Part shown: piece after piece, positions 16,179 to 23,945 of the stretch
Position numbering within the stretch: position 1 is the first letter of the stretch
How the letters are laid out: every line of letters begins with the position of its first letter
DNA from: Glycomyces harbinensis
Lineage (GTDB): Bacteria > Actinomycetota > Actinomycetes > Mycobacteriales > Micromonosporaceae
NCBI RefSeq assembly: GCF_900101745.1
Contig: NZ_FNAD01000004.1
Location: 186,001-250,000, forward strand
Direction of reading: 5' to 3'
DNA length: 64,000 nucleotides
Made by a program: the position numbers and the translations under genes
The notes under the pieces: model-generated
Seen by the model: only the letters and a program-made list of their open reading frames with translations
What the model was told of the DNA's origin: nothing
Databases searched by the model: none

Positions 16179-16616
16179 ATGCGGAGGCGTCGAGGCGAAG
16201 CCGACCGCCCGCGGCGATACCGGCGGTACGAGGCATTCCCGTTAGTCGTCGGAGCGCTCATGGCGGCGATCGTGATCGGCGGGACGGTCATGGGCGCGCT
16301 CAACGCCGACGAGGGCGAATACGTCGAGGCGGTCGTGCTCGACACCTGGTCCGAGGAGACCTGCGGCTGGAGCGGTCCGCCCGAGCACCAGACCTACAGC
16401 TGCACCACCTCGTACCGGGCTTCGGTGTCGTACCGCGAGAACGGGAGCGAGCGGACCGCCGAGGTCGAGGGCTCCTTCGAGGTCGGCGAGCGCACCGAGG
16501 TCTGGGTGGGGCGCTTCGACGTCGCGAACTCGCGCTGGGAGGCGTTCGCCTCCTGGTTCTGCGGCGGCCTCTTCGTGGCCTTCTTCGTCTGGGTCCTCGC
16601 CGGGATGTTCGAATAG
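16179..16616 (+). CDS. Small membrane protein, DUF3592-like
   Basis: A 145-residue protein with a basic head, one membrane helix (about residues 22-42, PLVVGALMAAIVIGGTVMGAL), an outer domain and a second helix at the end (FCGGLFVAFFVWVLAGMF). The outer domain has EAVVLDTWSEETCGWSGPPE and ASVSYRENGSERTAEVEGSFEVGERTEVWV, the plan of DUF3592-type proteins. Two cysteines (TCGWS and YSCTT) could bridge outside the cell. The start has AGGAGG just upstream. It converges with the Asp23 operon; the two stops are only four bases apart, with no terminator between. Confidence 0.75.
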   Translation: MRRRRGEADRPRRYRRYEAFPLVVGALMAAIVIGGTVMGALNADEGEYVEAVVLDTWSEETCGWSGPPEHQTYSCTTSYRASVSYRENGSERTAEVEGSFEVGERTEVWVGRFDVANSRWEAFASWFCGGLFVAFFVWVLAGMFE

Positions 16617-16620
16617 CGCG

Positions 16621-17184
16621 TCAGTGGACTCGCGGCGTGCGGCGCTTGCCCCGGCGCCGCGGGGCGTCGATGAGGATCCTCACGGTGACCTCGCGGTCCG
16701 GGAAGGCCGCCTCGACCGACGCGGCCACGTCGTCGGCGGCGCGCCGCAGGGACTCGCCGTCCGCGCGCGGGTCGACGTTGGCCCGCAGCAGCACCAGCTG
16801 CCCGGTGCCGGTGCGCGACCGGCTGCTCGTGACGTGGTCGACCGGGGCGCTCTGCTCCAGGCTCTCGCGCAGTCGCGGCGCGATCGAGCGGACGTCCACG
16901 TCGACCCGGTCGGCCCCCGAGAAGCCCAGCCGCACACCGCTCTCGACCGGGCGCGGCACGCGGGCGAACAGCCACCACAGCGCGACCACCGCGAGGACGA
17001 CGGCGGCACCGCCTGCGGCCCAGGCGAACCAGTCGGCCTCCACGGTCTCGCGGATCAGCCCCGTGTCGAGGCGGTCCCAGGCTCCGACCAGGTCGAAGCG
17101 CCAGTCGACGACGGCCGCGCCCGCCGCCAGGAGCACCAGCCCCAGCAGCGCCGCGCCGACGCGGTCGATCGCGAGCGTCCTCAT
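16621..17184 (-). CDS. amaP: Alkaline shock response membrane anchor-like protein (AmaP-type)
   Basis: A 187-residue protein, last of six genes in the Asp23 operon. Two membrane helices lie at about residues 8-26 (VGAALLGLVLLAAGAAVV) and 50-72 (WFAWAAGGAAVVLAVVALWWLF). The rest is a soluble domain of Asp23-like character with VRLGFSGADRVDVDVRS and DREVTVRILIDAP. In Gram-positive bacteria AmaP tethers Asp23 to the membrane. It overlaps the upstream gene by 4 bp, and GGAGGG precedes the ATG. Family assignment rests on gene order and topology. Confidence 0.75.
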   Translation of the reverse strand: MRTLAIDRVGAALLGLVLLAAGAAVVDWRFDLVGAWDRLDTGLIRETVEADWFAWAAGGAAVVLAVVALWWLFARVPRPVESGVRLGFSGADRVDVDVRSIAPRLRESLEQSAPVDHVTSSRSRTGTGQLVLLRANVDPRADGESLRRAADDVAASVEAAFPDREVTVRILIDAPRRRGKRRTPRVH

Positions 17185-17702
17185 CGGCCGCCCTCCTTCG
17201 CCTGCACCGACAACTCCAGGTCCGCGAGGCCGGTGATCCGCTCGCCCACCGCCTCCGAGATCGCGACGACGCCCGCGTCGGCCCCCGGCGCGAGGAGCGC
17301 CGAGACCCGCAGGCGGCGGCGCTGCACGTCGCCGCGCCCGTGCAGCACACCGGGGGAGCGCTCGGCGGCGTCGGCCGCCAGCGCCTCGACGGCGCGCGGC
17401 GAGACCCACAGGTCGCAGCGGCCCTCGACCGGCAGGTGGGTGCGGCGGCCGGGCGTGAAGGCGGCGATGAGGAACCAGACGCCGAGCAGCGCGGCGGCGA
17501 TGCCGCCGACCGAGACCCAGATCGACGGCTCCCGGTCCTCCAGGGCCGCAACGGTTTCAAGGAGCCATGACGGTCCGTCGATCCAGCCGCGCGCGGCGGC
17601 GGCGTGCTGGCCCGCGAACACGGCGAACCCGGCGAGCAGCAGGGCGCCGACCACGCCGAACCAGGTCGCGGCGGGGAGGCGGCGGGGGATCTGCCTGCTC
17701 AT
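17181..17702 (-). CDS. Membrane protein of Asp23 operon, DUF6286-like
   Basis: A 173-residue protein with two membrane helices: about residues 13-30 (WFGVVGALLLAGFAVFAG) and 62-82 (WVSVGGIAAALLGVWFLIAAF). The tail has RCDLWVSPRAVEALAADAAERSPGV and ends LADLELSVQAKEGGR. This helix-loop-helix-plus-domain plan is the one named DUF6286 in actinobacterial Asp23 loci. It overlaps both neighbours by 4 bp, which indicates tight translational coupling. It probably sits in the envelope-stress complex next to the AmaP-like protein. Confidence 0.75.
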   Translation of the reverse strand: MSRQIPRRLPAATWFGVVGALLLAGFAVFAGQHAAAARGWIDGPSWLLETVAALEDREPSIWVSVGGIAAALLGVWFLIAAFTPGRRTHLPVEGRCDLWVSPRAVEALAADAAERSPGVLHGRGDVQRRRLRVSALLAPGADAGVVAISEAVGERITGLADLELSVQAKEGGR

Positions 17703-18082
17703 CGGACCCTCCGCTCCGGCGCGTCCGCGCCGTCGACCAGGTGCACGGTGAGGTCGAGGGACGCCACGTCGAGCCCGGTGATGCGGGCGGCCTCGTCGCG
17801 GACGTGGCGGGCGATGGTGCGGGCGGTGTCGGCGGTGGGCCCGGGCCAGCGCACGCCCACGTCGAGGTGGGCCCAGATCCGGCCGTGCCTGACGGTGGCG
17901 CGGGCGCGCGGGTAGCCGCGCCCGAGCCTGGCCTCGCGGACGGCGGCCCCGGGCGCGCGGCGGGCGGCGCCTTCGAGGACGTGCGTGACGGCGGTGTCCT
18001 CGACGCGGAGCGTGCCGCGTTCGGCGGGCGGCAGGTCGGTGCCGCCGGGCAGGTCGGCGAGTGCGAATCCGCTATCGGTCAC
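17699..18082 (-). CDS. Asp23/Gls24 family envelope stress protein
   Basis: A 127-residue soluble protein of the Asp23/Gls24 family. Recognisable parts are LRVEDTAVTHVLEGAARRAPG, then a strand pattern (RATVRHGRIWAHLDVGVRW) and the helix-strand end RHVRDEAARITGLDVASLDLTVHLVD. The last motif, TGLDVASLDLTVH, recurs in the other copies in this operon as TGLEVTEVNIVVH. The start overlaps the small membrane protein gene by 11 bp. It is one of three Asp23-type proteins encoded here, probably forming mixed assemblies at the membrane. Confidence 0.88.
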   Translation of the reverse strand: MTDSGFALADLPGGTDLPPAERGTLRVEDTAVTHVLEGAARRAPGAAVREARLGRGYPRARATVRHGRIWAHLDVGVRWPGPTADTARTIARHVRDEAARITGLDVASLDLTVHLVDGADAPERRVR

Positions 18083-18251
18083 GGCGGCCTCGGAACCAGT
18101 CGAAGACGTCGACCTCGCCGCTGAGCCTGCCGGCGACCGCGAGGCCGATCGCGCCGAGGACCACGGCGAGCAGGAATCCGGTGAAGCCGCCGGTGGTCAC
18201 GGCCAGGGCCAGCAGGAGTCCGGCCACCAGGCCGGCGAAGGTCGCTTTCAT
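18072..18251 (-). CDS. Small membrane protein, DUF2273-like
   Basis: A 59-residue protein that is almost wholly membrane-embedded: ATFAGLVAGLLLALAVTTGG, then FLLAVVLGAIGLAVAGRL. It ends DVFDWFRGRRDR. Small two-helix proteins of the DUF2273 kind accompany Asp23 and AmaP in Gram-positive bacteria and help anchor the complex. It overlaps both neighbours (4 and 11 bp). The gene is easy to miss because of its size. Confidence 0.8.
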   Translation of the reverse strand: MKATFAGLVAGLLLALAVTTGGFTGFLLAVVLGAIGLAVAGRLSGEVDVFDWFRGRRDR

Positions 18252-18568
18252 GTTCGGTCCCCATTCTCGGGTTCGCCGACGTCCTCGACGGTCACGGACA
18301 CGGTCCGGCCGCCGGTCAGCGGGGCCAGGGCCGCTCGGATCGCGGCGGCGGCCTGCGGAATGTCGGCGTCCCACTCGGCCACGACGTGGACGGCGCAGCC
18401 GTCCCGGTCGAGGCGCAGGCCCTTGATGCGGCGTCCGGGCAGGGCGGTGGCGATCTCGTCGAACGCGCCGCCGTGCAGGCCCTGCACGCCGGGGACCGCG
18501 AGCGCCGCGTCGGCGATCGCGTCGGCAAGGGCGGCGAAGTCGCCGTTCTCGGTGGCCACGGGCGTCAT
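18248..18568 (-). CDS. Small Asp23-like protein
   Basis: A 106-residue protein. It opens with ALADAIADAALAVPGVQGLHGG, equivalent to the KIAGIATRDVDGVHSL part of the operon's first protein, and continues GLRLDRDGCAVHVVAEWDADIPQAAAAIRAAL, the short Asp23 strand-helix core. It ends VSVTVEDVGEPENGD. I regard it as a minimal Asp23-fold protein. It overlaps both neighbours by 4 bp within the six-gene operon. Confidence 0.72.
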   Translation of the reverse strand: MTPVATENGDFAALADAIADAALAVPGVQGLHGGAFDEIATALPGRRIKGLRLDRDGCAVHVVAEWDADIPQAAAAIRAALAPLTGGRTVSVTVEDVGEPENGDRT

Positions 18569-19011
18569 TCCACCCGCGATTCGCCCTCGGGCTCGTCGCC
18601 CGACTCGCCTTCGAGGTGGACGTCGTGGACGACGATGTTGACCTCGGTGACTTCGAGGCCGGTCATGCGCTCGACGGCGGAGACGACGTTGCGGCGCACG
18701 CCGGCGGCGAGGTCGGCGATGGCGATCCCGTATTCGGCGATGAGGTCGAGGTCGACCGCGGCCTGGCGTTCGCCGACCTTGACGGAGACGCCCTGGCCGT
18801 AGTTGGTGCGGGAGCCGGGTATGCGCTCCTTGATGGCGCCGACGGTGCGGCTGACGCCGCCGCCGAGGCTGTGGACGCCGTCGACGTCGCGGGTCGCTAT
18901 GCCCGCGATCTTGGCGACCACCTGGTCGGCGATGGTGGTCTTGCCCTGGTCGCTCGCCAGTGCGCCGTCGCCGCTCGCCTTGGTCGCGGCCGCTGTCGCC
19001 TTCTCGGTCAT
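18565..19011 (-). CDS. Asp23/Gls24 family envelope stress protein, first gene of operon
   Basis: A 148-residue protein with the full Asp23 signature. GKTTIADQVVAKIAGIATRDVDGVHSLGGG is followed by YGQGVSVKVGERQAAVDLDLIAEYGIAIADLA and then VERMTGLEVTEVNIVVHDV. The first 22 residues are a flexible Ala/Lys head. The ATG has GGGAGG upstream. It leads the operon, and two short inverted repeats lie upstream at 19053-19087. Asp23 proteins are abundant envelope-associated proteins induced by cell-wall or alkaline stress; the trigger in this organism is unknown. Confidence 0.92.
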   Translation of the reverse strand: MTEKATAAATKASGDGALASDQGKTTIADQVVAKIAGIATRDVDGVHSLGGGVSRTVGAIKERIPGSRTNYGQGVSVKVGERQAAVDLDLIAEYGIAIADLAAGVRRNVVSAVERMTGLEVTEVNIVVHDVHLEGESGDEPEGESRVE

Positions 19012-19052
19012 CGCACGCCTCCCTCAGAGTCCTCCGGTTTCGGCCTCAAGGT

Positions 19053-19087
19053 TCACACAAATGTGAGGCTGATATCACCGAAAGTGA
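19053..19087 (-). promoter_or_regulatory. Two inverted repeats upstream of the Asp23 operon
   Basis: TCACA-CAAA-TGTGA (19053-19066) and TCAC-CGAAA-GTGA (19075-19087) lie 42-76 bases before the first Asp23 start. Both use the same TCAC/GTGA half-site and could bind one regulator. No regulator is proposed. Confidence 0.45.
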
Positions 19088-19153
19088 CCGAATGGGGCAA
19101 GGAGGCGCCGCCTCGGACCGGCGGATCGTGCCGGTTCCGGGCGGCGGTCGCGT

Positions 19154-19600
19154 TCAGCGGTGCTTGAGCCGGTGCAGGACGTCGCGGCCGCGGTCGTCCA
19201 GCTGGTGGAGGACGACCCGGCCCCGGTCGTCGAGCTGGTGCAGTGCCTCGCGGCCGCGCTCGGGCAGTTCGGACGCCGCCGACAGGAGCGCCTCGCGCGC
19301 GTCCTCGAGCTGGCCGACGACCTTCCGGTAGCCGCGCTGGGACTTGCGGCGGTCGTAGGCGATCTTGAGCCCGATCACGACGGCCGCGGCCACGCCGACG
19401 GCCACCACGGCCAGGACGATCTGGCGGGCGTCGTCCTTCGCGGCGATCTCCTGCTCGTCCTCGATCAGATGGTCGGGTTCGTTGCCGCGCTTGCGGGCGA
19501 TCTCTGCGGCGTCGCGCCCGGCGATGTCGGAGAGGCGCAGCGCGTCCGACTCGAATGCCGGCTCCGCGTTCGTGCCCGGCGAATCCTTCTGCGATTTCAT
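19154..19600 (-). CDS. Single-helix membrane protein with tandem RGR-LHQLDD repeats
   Basis: A 148-residue protein of unknown function. Residues 1-55 are hydrophilic with a conserved-looking RDAAEIARKRGNEPDHLIEDEQEI. One membrane helix follows (about 60-80, IVLAVVAVGVAAAVVIGL). Then YDRRKSQRGYRKVVGQLEDAREALLSAASELPE leads into a near-perfect tandem repeat: RGREALHQLDD, RGRVVLHQLDD and RGRDVLHRLKH. The repeats should form an amphipathic helix. The start has GGGAGGA upstream. It lies upstream of the Asp23 operon on the same strand, so read-through is possible, and it diverges from a small stress-type protein gene. Confidence 0.72.
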   Translation of the reverse strand: MKSQKDSPGTNAEPAFESDALRLSDIAGRDAAEIARKRGNEPDHLIEDEQEIAAKDDARQIVLAVVAVGVAAAVVIGLKIAYDRRKSQRGYRKVVGQLEDAREALLSAASELPERGREALHQLDDRGRVVLHQLDDRGRDVLHRLKHR

Positions 19601-19813
19601 GGTCGCATCCTCCCTCGGTCGGCCGCCGGTTCGGCGCCGGATCGCAGGATTCCCCGGAGGCGAAACGGGAAACCTCGGTCCGGGCGGCGGATCGGTGCCG
19701 CCGGCGGGCTCATCGCAGTCTATGCCGAAACGGTCGAAACGCGAACGCTCCGTTGAGAATTTCGCTTTTCGGCCGCACCGCCTATCATGGAGACAACGAG
19801 GCGAGGAGGCCAT

Positions 19814-20077
19814 ATGGGCTTGGCGGACAAGTTCAACGAGTTCAAGGACATGATCACCGGGGCAGTGGATGAGGTGAAGGGGCAGGCCGGGGAGATGCTC
19901 GGCCAGGCCCAGGACTCATCGATCGGCGACCAGGCCGCCCAGGGCGCCGAGGACGCCGCGCAGGGGGCGACCGACAGCGCGCAGGACGCCGCTCAGGGCG
20001 CGGGCGACGCGGCGCAGAACGCCGGAGACCAGGCCGCGCAGTCGGTCGAGGACTTCAAGAACGACCACGGCTTCTAG
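19814..20077 (+). CDS. Small Ala/Gln-rich hydrophilic stress-type protein
   Basis: An 87-residue soluble protein. MGLADKFNEFKDMITGAVDEVKGQAGEMLGQ resembles the start of CsbD and antitoxin-like stress proteins. The body is an eleven-residue-like helical repeat of AAQGA/DAAQ blocks (AAQGAEDAAQGATDSAQDAAQGAGDAAQNAG), similar to LEA-type desiccation proteins. The ATG follows GAGGAGG at good spacing. It is alone on the plus strand between the envelope-stress genes and a bidirectional terminator. A role as a hydration or membrane-protecting protein is inferred from composition only. Confidence 0.75.
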   Translation: MGLADKFNEFKDMITGAVDEVKGQAGEMLGQAQDSSIGDQAAQGAEDAAQGATDSAQDAAQGAGDAAQNAGDQAAQSVEDFKNDHGF

Positions 20078-20087
20078 GAGCCGAACG

Positions 20088-20121
20088 CGTCGAGGCCGGG
20101 GGAATCCCCCCGGCCTCGACG
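20088..20121. terminator. Bidirectional hairpin terminator
   Basis: A stem of about 15 bp (20088-20102 with 20106-20121) lies between two convergent genes. Confidence 0.82.
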
Positions 20122-20137
20122 TCTCAGCGGGTCATCT

Positions 20138-23100
20138 TCAGTCGAAGACGAGTTCGAACGTCGTCGTCGTGTTCTTGACGTCCTGGTGGTTGCCGCTCAT
20201 CTCCAGGTTGTGGAAGGTCGCCGAGCCGACGGCCGGGCCCTGGCCGGGCTCGGGCATCTCGTTGACCCAGATGCCGAAGCCGGACTTGGACTCGAACGCG
20301 TCGCCGCTCAACCGGGCCCCGGTGATCGTCACATCGGTGAACACCGTGTCCGTGACCGGGTTCTGGGGCTGGCCGCCGACATAGTTGGTCTGGAACATGA
20401 TCCCCGAGTACGTCGGGTCGACGATGTCCACATCGCTCACCCTGATCCCCTCGTAGGTCTTGCTGGCGGAGAAGATCCAGATCCCCGGGAACGTCTGCTG
20501 CCCCCAGAAGTGCCCGCCGGCCCGCACGATCGAGATGTTCTCGAACCGCGTCGGCGGATCGGACTCGAACCCGTCCATCGGGATGCCGAAGTCCAGCGAG
20601 CTGATCGTGATCCCCGAGTAGACGAGCGTGTCGGCGATGTGGATGTCCCGGAACGTGTTCCCGAACCCGCCGTAGACCGCGAGCCCGGCGGCGCGCCAGG
20701 TCAGGGTCGAGGTCAGGTGCTCGTACACGTTCCCGGTCTGGTCGCCGCCGCCCGCGTCCGTGGCGGCGAACAGCGCGAAGCTGTCGTCGCCCGAGGCCCG
20801 CGACTCGATGTTCCGCAGCAGGTTGTCGTTGCTGCCGTTGGTCATGTTGATCGCGTCGGCGAACAGGTTCCTGGCGCGCGAGTCCGTGATCTGCGTGTTC
20901 GCGATGTTCGAGCCCCAGAACATGCAGACCTGGTGCTCGACCCACGTGTCGTCGATGGTCATGTCCGAGACGTTCTGCCAGTCGAAGACCTTGCCCGGCC
21001 CGTCGATGCGGGTGGTGTAGTTGCCGAAGTAGGCGAACCCGGCGAACGTGGAGCCGTTCGCGGTGGCCTCCGACCTGAATCCGACGTCGGTGTTCTCCTG
21101 GTTCTGCGGCGCGTAGAAGCGGGTGAACCACGGCCCGGCGCCGATGACCTCGGTCGCCTTGCCGTACACCTGGAACTTCTGCGCGGTCGCGTAGTCGCCG
21201 GCCGGCAGGTACACGCCGAGCAGGTCGCCCGAGGCGTCCATCCTGAACCGGTCCAGGGCGTCCTGGACGTCCTGGTGGGTGAAGCCGTCCGGCTCGATGT
21301 ACCGGTCCGGGTCGGGGTTCGCGGCCGGCGCCGCCTCCTCGAGGCTGATGAAGTCGATCGAGTAGTAGGCCGCGGTGTTCGACGCGTCCTTCTGGAGCCG
21401 GATGGTGCTGCCGGCGGGGATCGTCTCGTCGAGCAGCACGTTGGCCTCGTCGTAGATGTGGCGCGCCGGGCCGGCGCTCGGCGAGTTGCCCGGCCCCGCT
21501 TCGGCGCCGTAGAGCCACGCGAACTTCGACGTGAGCTCGATCGGTTGCAGCAGTTCGCCGTCGACGTACACGTTCAAAGTCGCGTCGATGCCCCCGCCTC
21601 CCGCGGCGTCGGGGATGGCGAACCGGGTGACCAGCGTGTTCGTGGGCGCCGTGGTGTCGAACTCGACCCATTCGCCGGTCGCGTCGAGGACCACGGCCTG
21701 GCGGCCGGAGGCCTCGCCCGCGAGGTCGCCGATCTCCCGGTTCGGCTCCAGGACTTCGGCCCCGCCGCCGGCGGAGCCGTGCTCGGCCTCGTCGATCGTG
21801 TAGGGCATCGCCGCGCCCCGTCCGATGGAGAGCGTCCGCGTGCTGGTGTTGTTGCCCCGCTTGACCTCGTGCTCGTTCGCATCGGGTGCGACGACGACGG
21901 TGAGCGTGTACTCGCCGTCCGCGGCGGTCCACGAGCCCAGGTCGATCGCGCCGGTGGCGGCGCCCGCGGCGATGGCACCGGAGTGGCCGCCGGTGAAGGT
22001 GCGCACCGCCTGCCCGGTGTCGTTGTCGGTCAACGTGGCGGTGACGCCGTGGGCGCCTGCCGCGGAGGCGACGCTGCCCTGGTTCTCGATCGCGACCGAG
22101 AAGCCGACGCCGTCGCCCGCCGACGGGTTGCTCGGCGACCAGGTGATCGCCGCGGGCACCAGGTCCGAGGTGGCGATCGCGCTGACGGCCAACGCGTCCG
22201 GGTGCGTGTAGTCGTTGTTGGTCTCGTCGCTCTCGGGGACCGTGCCGCCCGGGTCGACCTCGGCGCCCACTTCGTGGTCGCCCGCCGTGAGCGAGCCGAT
22301 CGAACCGGAGACGGTCGCCGAGGCGCCGGCGGCCAGGCCGCCGACCTGCGCGGCGCCGATCAGCTCACCGTCCAGGAAGAGGTCCACGGTGGAGGGACCG
22401 GAGGCCACCTCGCCGTCGTTCTCGACCGTGGCCGACAGTGTGACCTCGTCGGTCTCCGAAGGCGCGGAAGGACTCCACGACAGGTCCGACACGACCAGGT
22501 CGGGTGCGGGCGCGGGGGTCCCGAAGACCTGGAGCTCGGCCACCTGGCCGTTCGGCGCGCCGGTGTTCGCGGTGAACTGGAGCCTGAGGTCCGACACCGT
22601 GCCGGAGACCGGGACGGTCACCGAGTTCCCGCCGGAGGGATCGAAGGCGTAGGTCGCCGACGCCTTGATCTGGGTGAACGCACTGGCCCCGGCCTCCCTG
22701 CCCAGCACCGAGAACGTCTGCGTGCGAGACGACCACGCGGGATCGGGGTTCAGCTTGACGACGACGCGCTCGAGCTCCGCATTCTGGCCGAGGTTCACCG
22801 TGAGCGTGCTCGGGTAGGCCCCCGAACCGCCCTCCCAGTACGTCGTCGGATCGCCGTCGGTGGCGTTCGACGCCACATACGTGTGCACATAGGACGACGC
22901 GGTGGCGGGCCTGCCCGTCGCCAGCTCGCCGGTCTCCGAGGGCGCCCCGTTCTCGCCGTAGACCTCGAACTCCGAGATCTGGCCCGCGGGCCAGCCGGTG
23001 TTCGCCGTGACGACCACCCGCAGGTGGCGGACGGCGACCGGGTCGAAGGCGATGGTGACGGTGTTGCCGGCGGCCGGGTCGAACGTGCGGCCCTGGGCTG

Positions 23101-23461
23101 CGCTGATGGTGGAGAACGAGGTCCCGTCCGAGCTGCCGCGCAGCTCCAGGGTCTGGGTGCGGGTCTGCCACGCCGGAAGCGCGGGCAGTTCGAGGACGAC
23201 CTCGCTCACTTCGAGCGGGGAGCCCAGGTCGACCTGCAGCCACTGCGGGAGCGCGCCGTTCGCGCTCTCCCAGTAGGTGCCCTGGTTGCCGTCATTGGCC
23301 TTGTCCGGCGTGTAGCCCTGGACGGAGCTGCTGGCGGTCATGGTCTTCCCGGCCGCCAGGTTCGGTCCTTCGATCGCGTGTGCCGGTACGACCGACACGA
23401 GCGCCGCCGCCGCGGCGACGACTGCCGTCGTCAGCGCGAAGGCCATGCGCGAGAGTTTCAT
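20138..23461 (-). CDS. Secreted GH87-like glucanase with two discoidin and two CARDB domains
   Basis: A 1107-residue exported protein. The signal peptide ends in VVPAHA. Two F5/8-type C carbohydrate-binding domains follow (about residues 35-170 with GYTPDKANDGNQGTYWE, and 175-315 with ASNATDGDPTTYWEGG). Two CARDB spacer domains come next (about 320-535, each with WSPSxPS). The C-terminal 550 residues are a right-handed beta-helix with GSTFAGFAYFGNYTTRIDG, ADAINMTNGSNDN and SRASGDDSFALF, the pattern of family GH87 mycodextranases/alpha-1,3-glucanases. The likely target is fungal cell-wall alpha-glucan. A consensus promoter overlapped by a LacI-like operator lies upstream. AAGGAG is six bases before ATG 23461. 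Confidence 0.88.
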   Translation of the reverse strand: MKLSRMAFALTTAVVAAAAALVSVVPAHAIEGPNLAAGKTMTASSSVQGYTPDKANDGNQGTYWESANGALPQWLQVDLGSPLEVSEVVLELPALPAWQTRTQTLELRGSSDGTSFSTISAAQGRTFDPAAGNTVTIAFDPVAVRHLRVVVTANTGWPAGQISEFEVYGENGAPSETGELATGRPATASSYVHTYVASNATDGDPTTYWEGGSGAYPSTLTVNLGQNAELERVVVKLNPDPAWSSRTQTFSVLGREAGASAFTQIKASATYAFDPSGGNSVTVPVSGTVSDLRLQFTANTGAPNGQVAELQVFGTPAPAPDLVVSDLSWSPSAPSETDEVTLSATVENDGEVASGPSTVDLFLDGELIGAAQVGGLAAGASATVSGSIGSLTAGDHEVGAEVDPGGTVPESDETNNDYTHPDALAVSAIATSDLVPAAITWSPSNPSAGDGVGFSVAIENQGSVASAAGAHGVTATLTDNDTGQAVRTFTGGHSGAIAAGAATGAIDLGSWTAADGEYTLTVVVAPDANEHEVKRGNNTSTRTLSIGRGAAMPYTIDEAEHGSAGGGAEVLEPNREIGDLAGEASGRQAVVLDATGEWVEFDTTAPTNTLVTRFAIPDAAGGGGIDATLNVYVDGELLQPIELTSKFAWLYGAEAGPGNSPSAGPARHIYDEANVLLDETIPAGSTIRLQKDASNTAAYYSIDFISLEEAAPAANPDPDRYIEPDGFTHQDVQDALDRFRMDASGDLLGVYLPAGDYATAQKFQVYGKATEVIGAGPWFTRFYAPQNQENTDVGFRSEATANGSTFAGFAYFGNYTTRIDGPGKVFDWQNVSDMTIDDTWVEHQVCMFWGSNIANTQITDSRARNLFADAINMTNGSNDNLLRNIESRASGDDSFALFAATDAGGGDQTGNVYEHLTSTLTWRAAGLAVYGGFGNTFRDIHIADTLVYSGITISSLDFGIPMDGFESDPPTRFENISIVRAGGHFWGQQTFPGIWIFSASKTYEGIRVSDVDIVDPTYSGIMFQTNYVGGQPQNPVTDTVFTDVTITGARLSGDAFESKSGFGIWVNEMPEPGQGPAVGSATFHNLEMSGNHQDVKNTTTTFELVFD

Positions 23462-23624
23462 CATCGACTCCTTGTTCGGGTACTCCGCAGCGGCCGACTC
23501 GTCTTCCGGGCACGACTCAGTACCAATGCGGCCGGATCTTCGGCCGATTGCGACTGGGGGCGTGGACCGTCCCGCGTGGACCGGCGGGCCTCGTGGCCGC
23601 CGTATGCCGCGCAAGATCATTTCA

Positions 23625-23640
23625 ATCGACAAGTGTCGAT
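23625..23640. promoter_or_regulatory. Palindrome ATCGAC-AAGT-GTCGAT
   Basis: A perfect 6-bp inverted repeat with a 4-base spacer lies in the leader of the GH87-like gene, about 60 bases past its predicted transcription start. It could be a second operator. Confidence 0.5.
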
Positions 23641-23680
23641 CGCTGTGAGGTTGAGGTGTAGTGAAAACGCAGGGTAGATT

Positions 23681-23736
23681 AGGTTTAGCGCTATACCTTT
23701 GTCACGATTTTAGTCCGCGACAATTACGCTTGTCAA
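23681..23736 (-). promoter_or_regulatory. Strong promoter with LacI-type operator for the GH87-like gene
   Basis: On the minus strand TTGACA (23736-23731), an 18-base spacer and TAAAAT (23712-23707) form an almost perfect vegetative promoter. AGGTTTAGCGCTATACCT (23681-23698, 16 of 18 bases palindromic with central CG) covers the expected start point, the usual LacI-family layout. GACAA-TTACGC-TTGTC (23719-23734) overlaps the spacer and -35 element and is a second possible site. The whole gap 23465-23945 has no gene and is unusually AT-rich here. Confidence 0.75.
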
Positions 23737-23945
23737 TACTTTGTCGCCCTGCGGAGTCCGCCGGAAGCGCGCCGCATCCGGTGGGAGCGAATGGCAAAGT
23801 CGGGTCGCGCGACCGAACGGCGAATGCGCTCCGGCCCACGAAAGCGGATGCCGATCCCGCCACCTCGGCATCGTCGTGCGGCGCCGACGCGCGGTAATGT
23901 GGCCGCGCGGTCGACAATGGCCGCGACGGGAACCCGGGGGGACCG

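Noticed and set aside
20138-23677. An 1163-codon plus-strand frame opposite the GH87-like gene
   Set aside because: The minus-strand frame has a signal peptide, discoidin, CARDB and beta-helix domains. The plus frame has no protein-like pattern.
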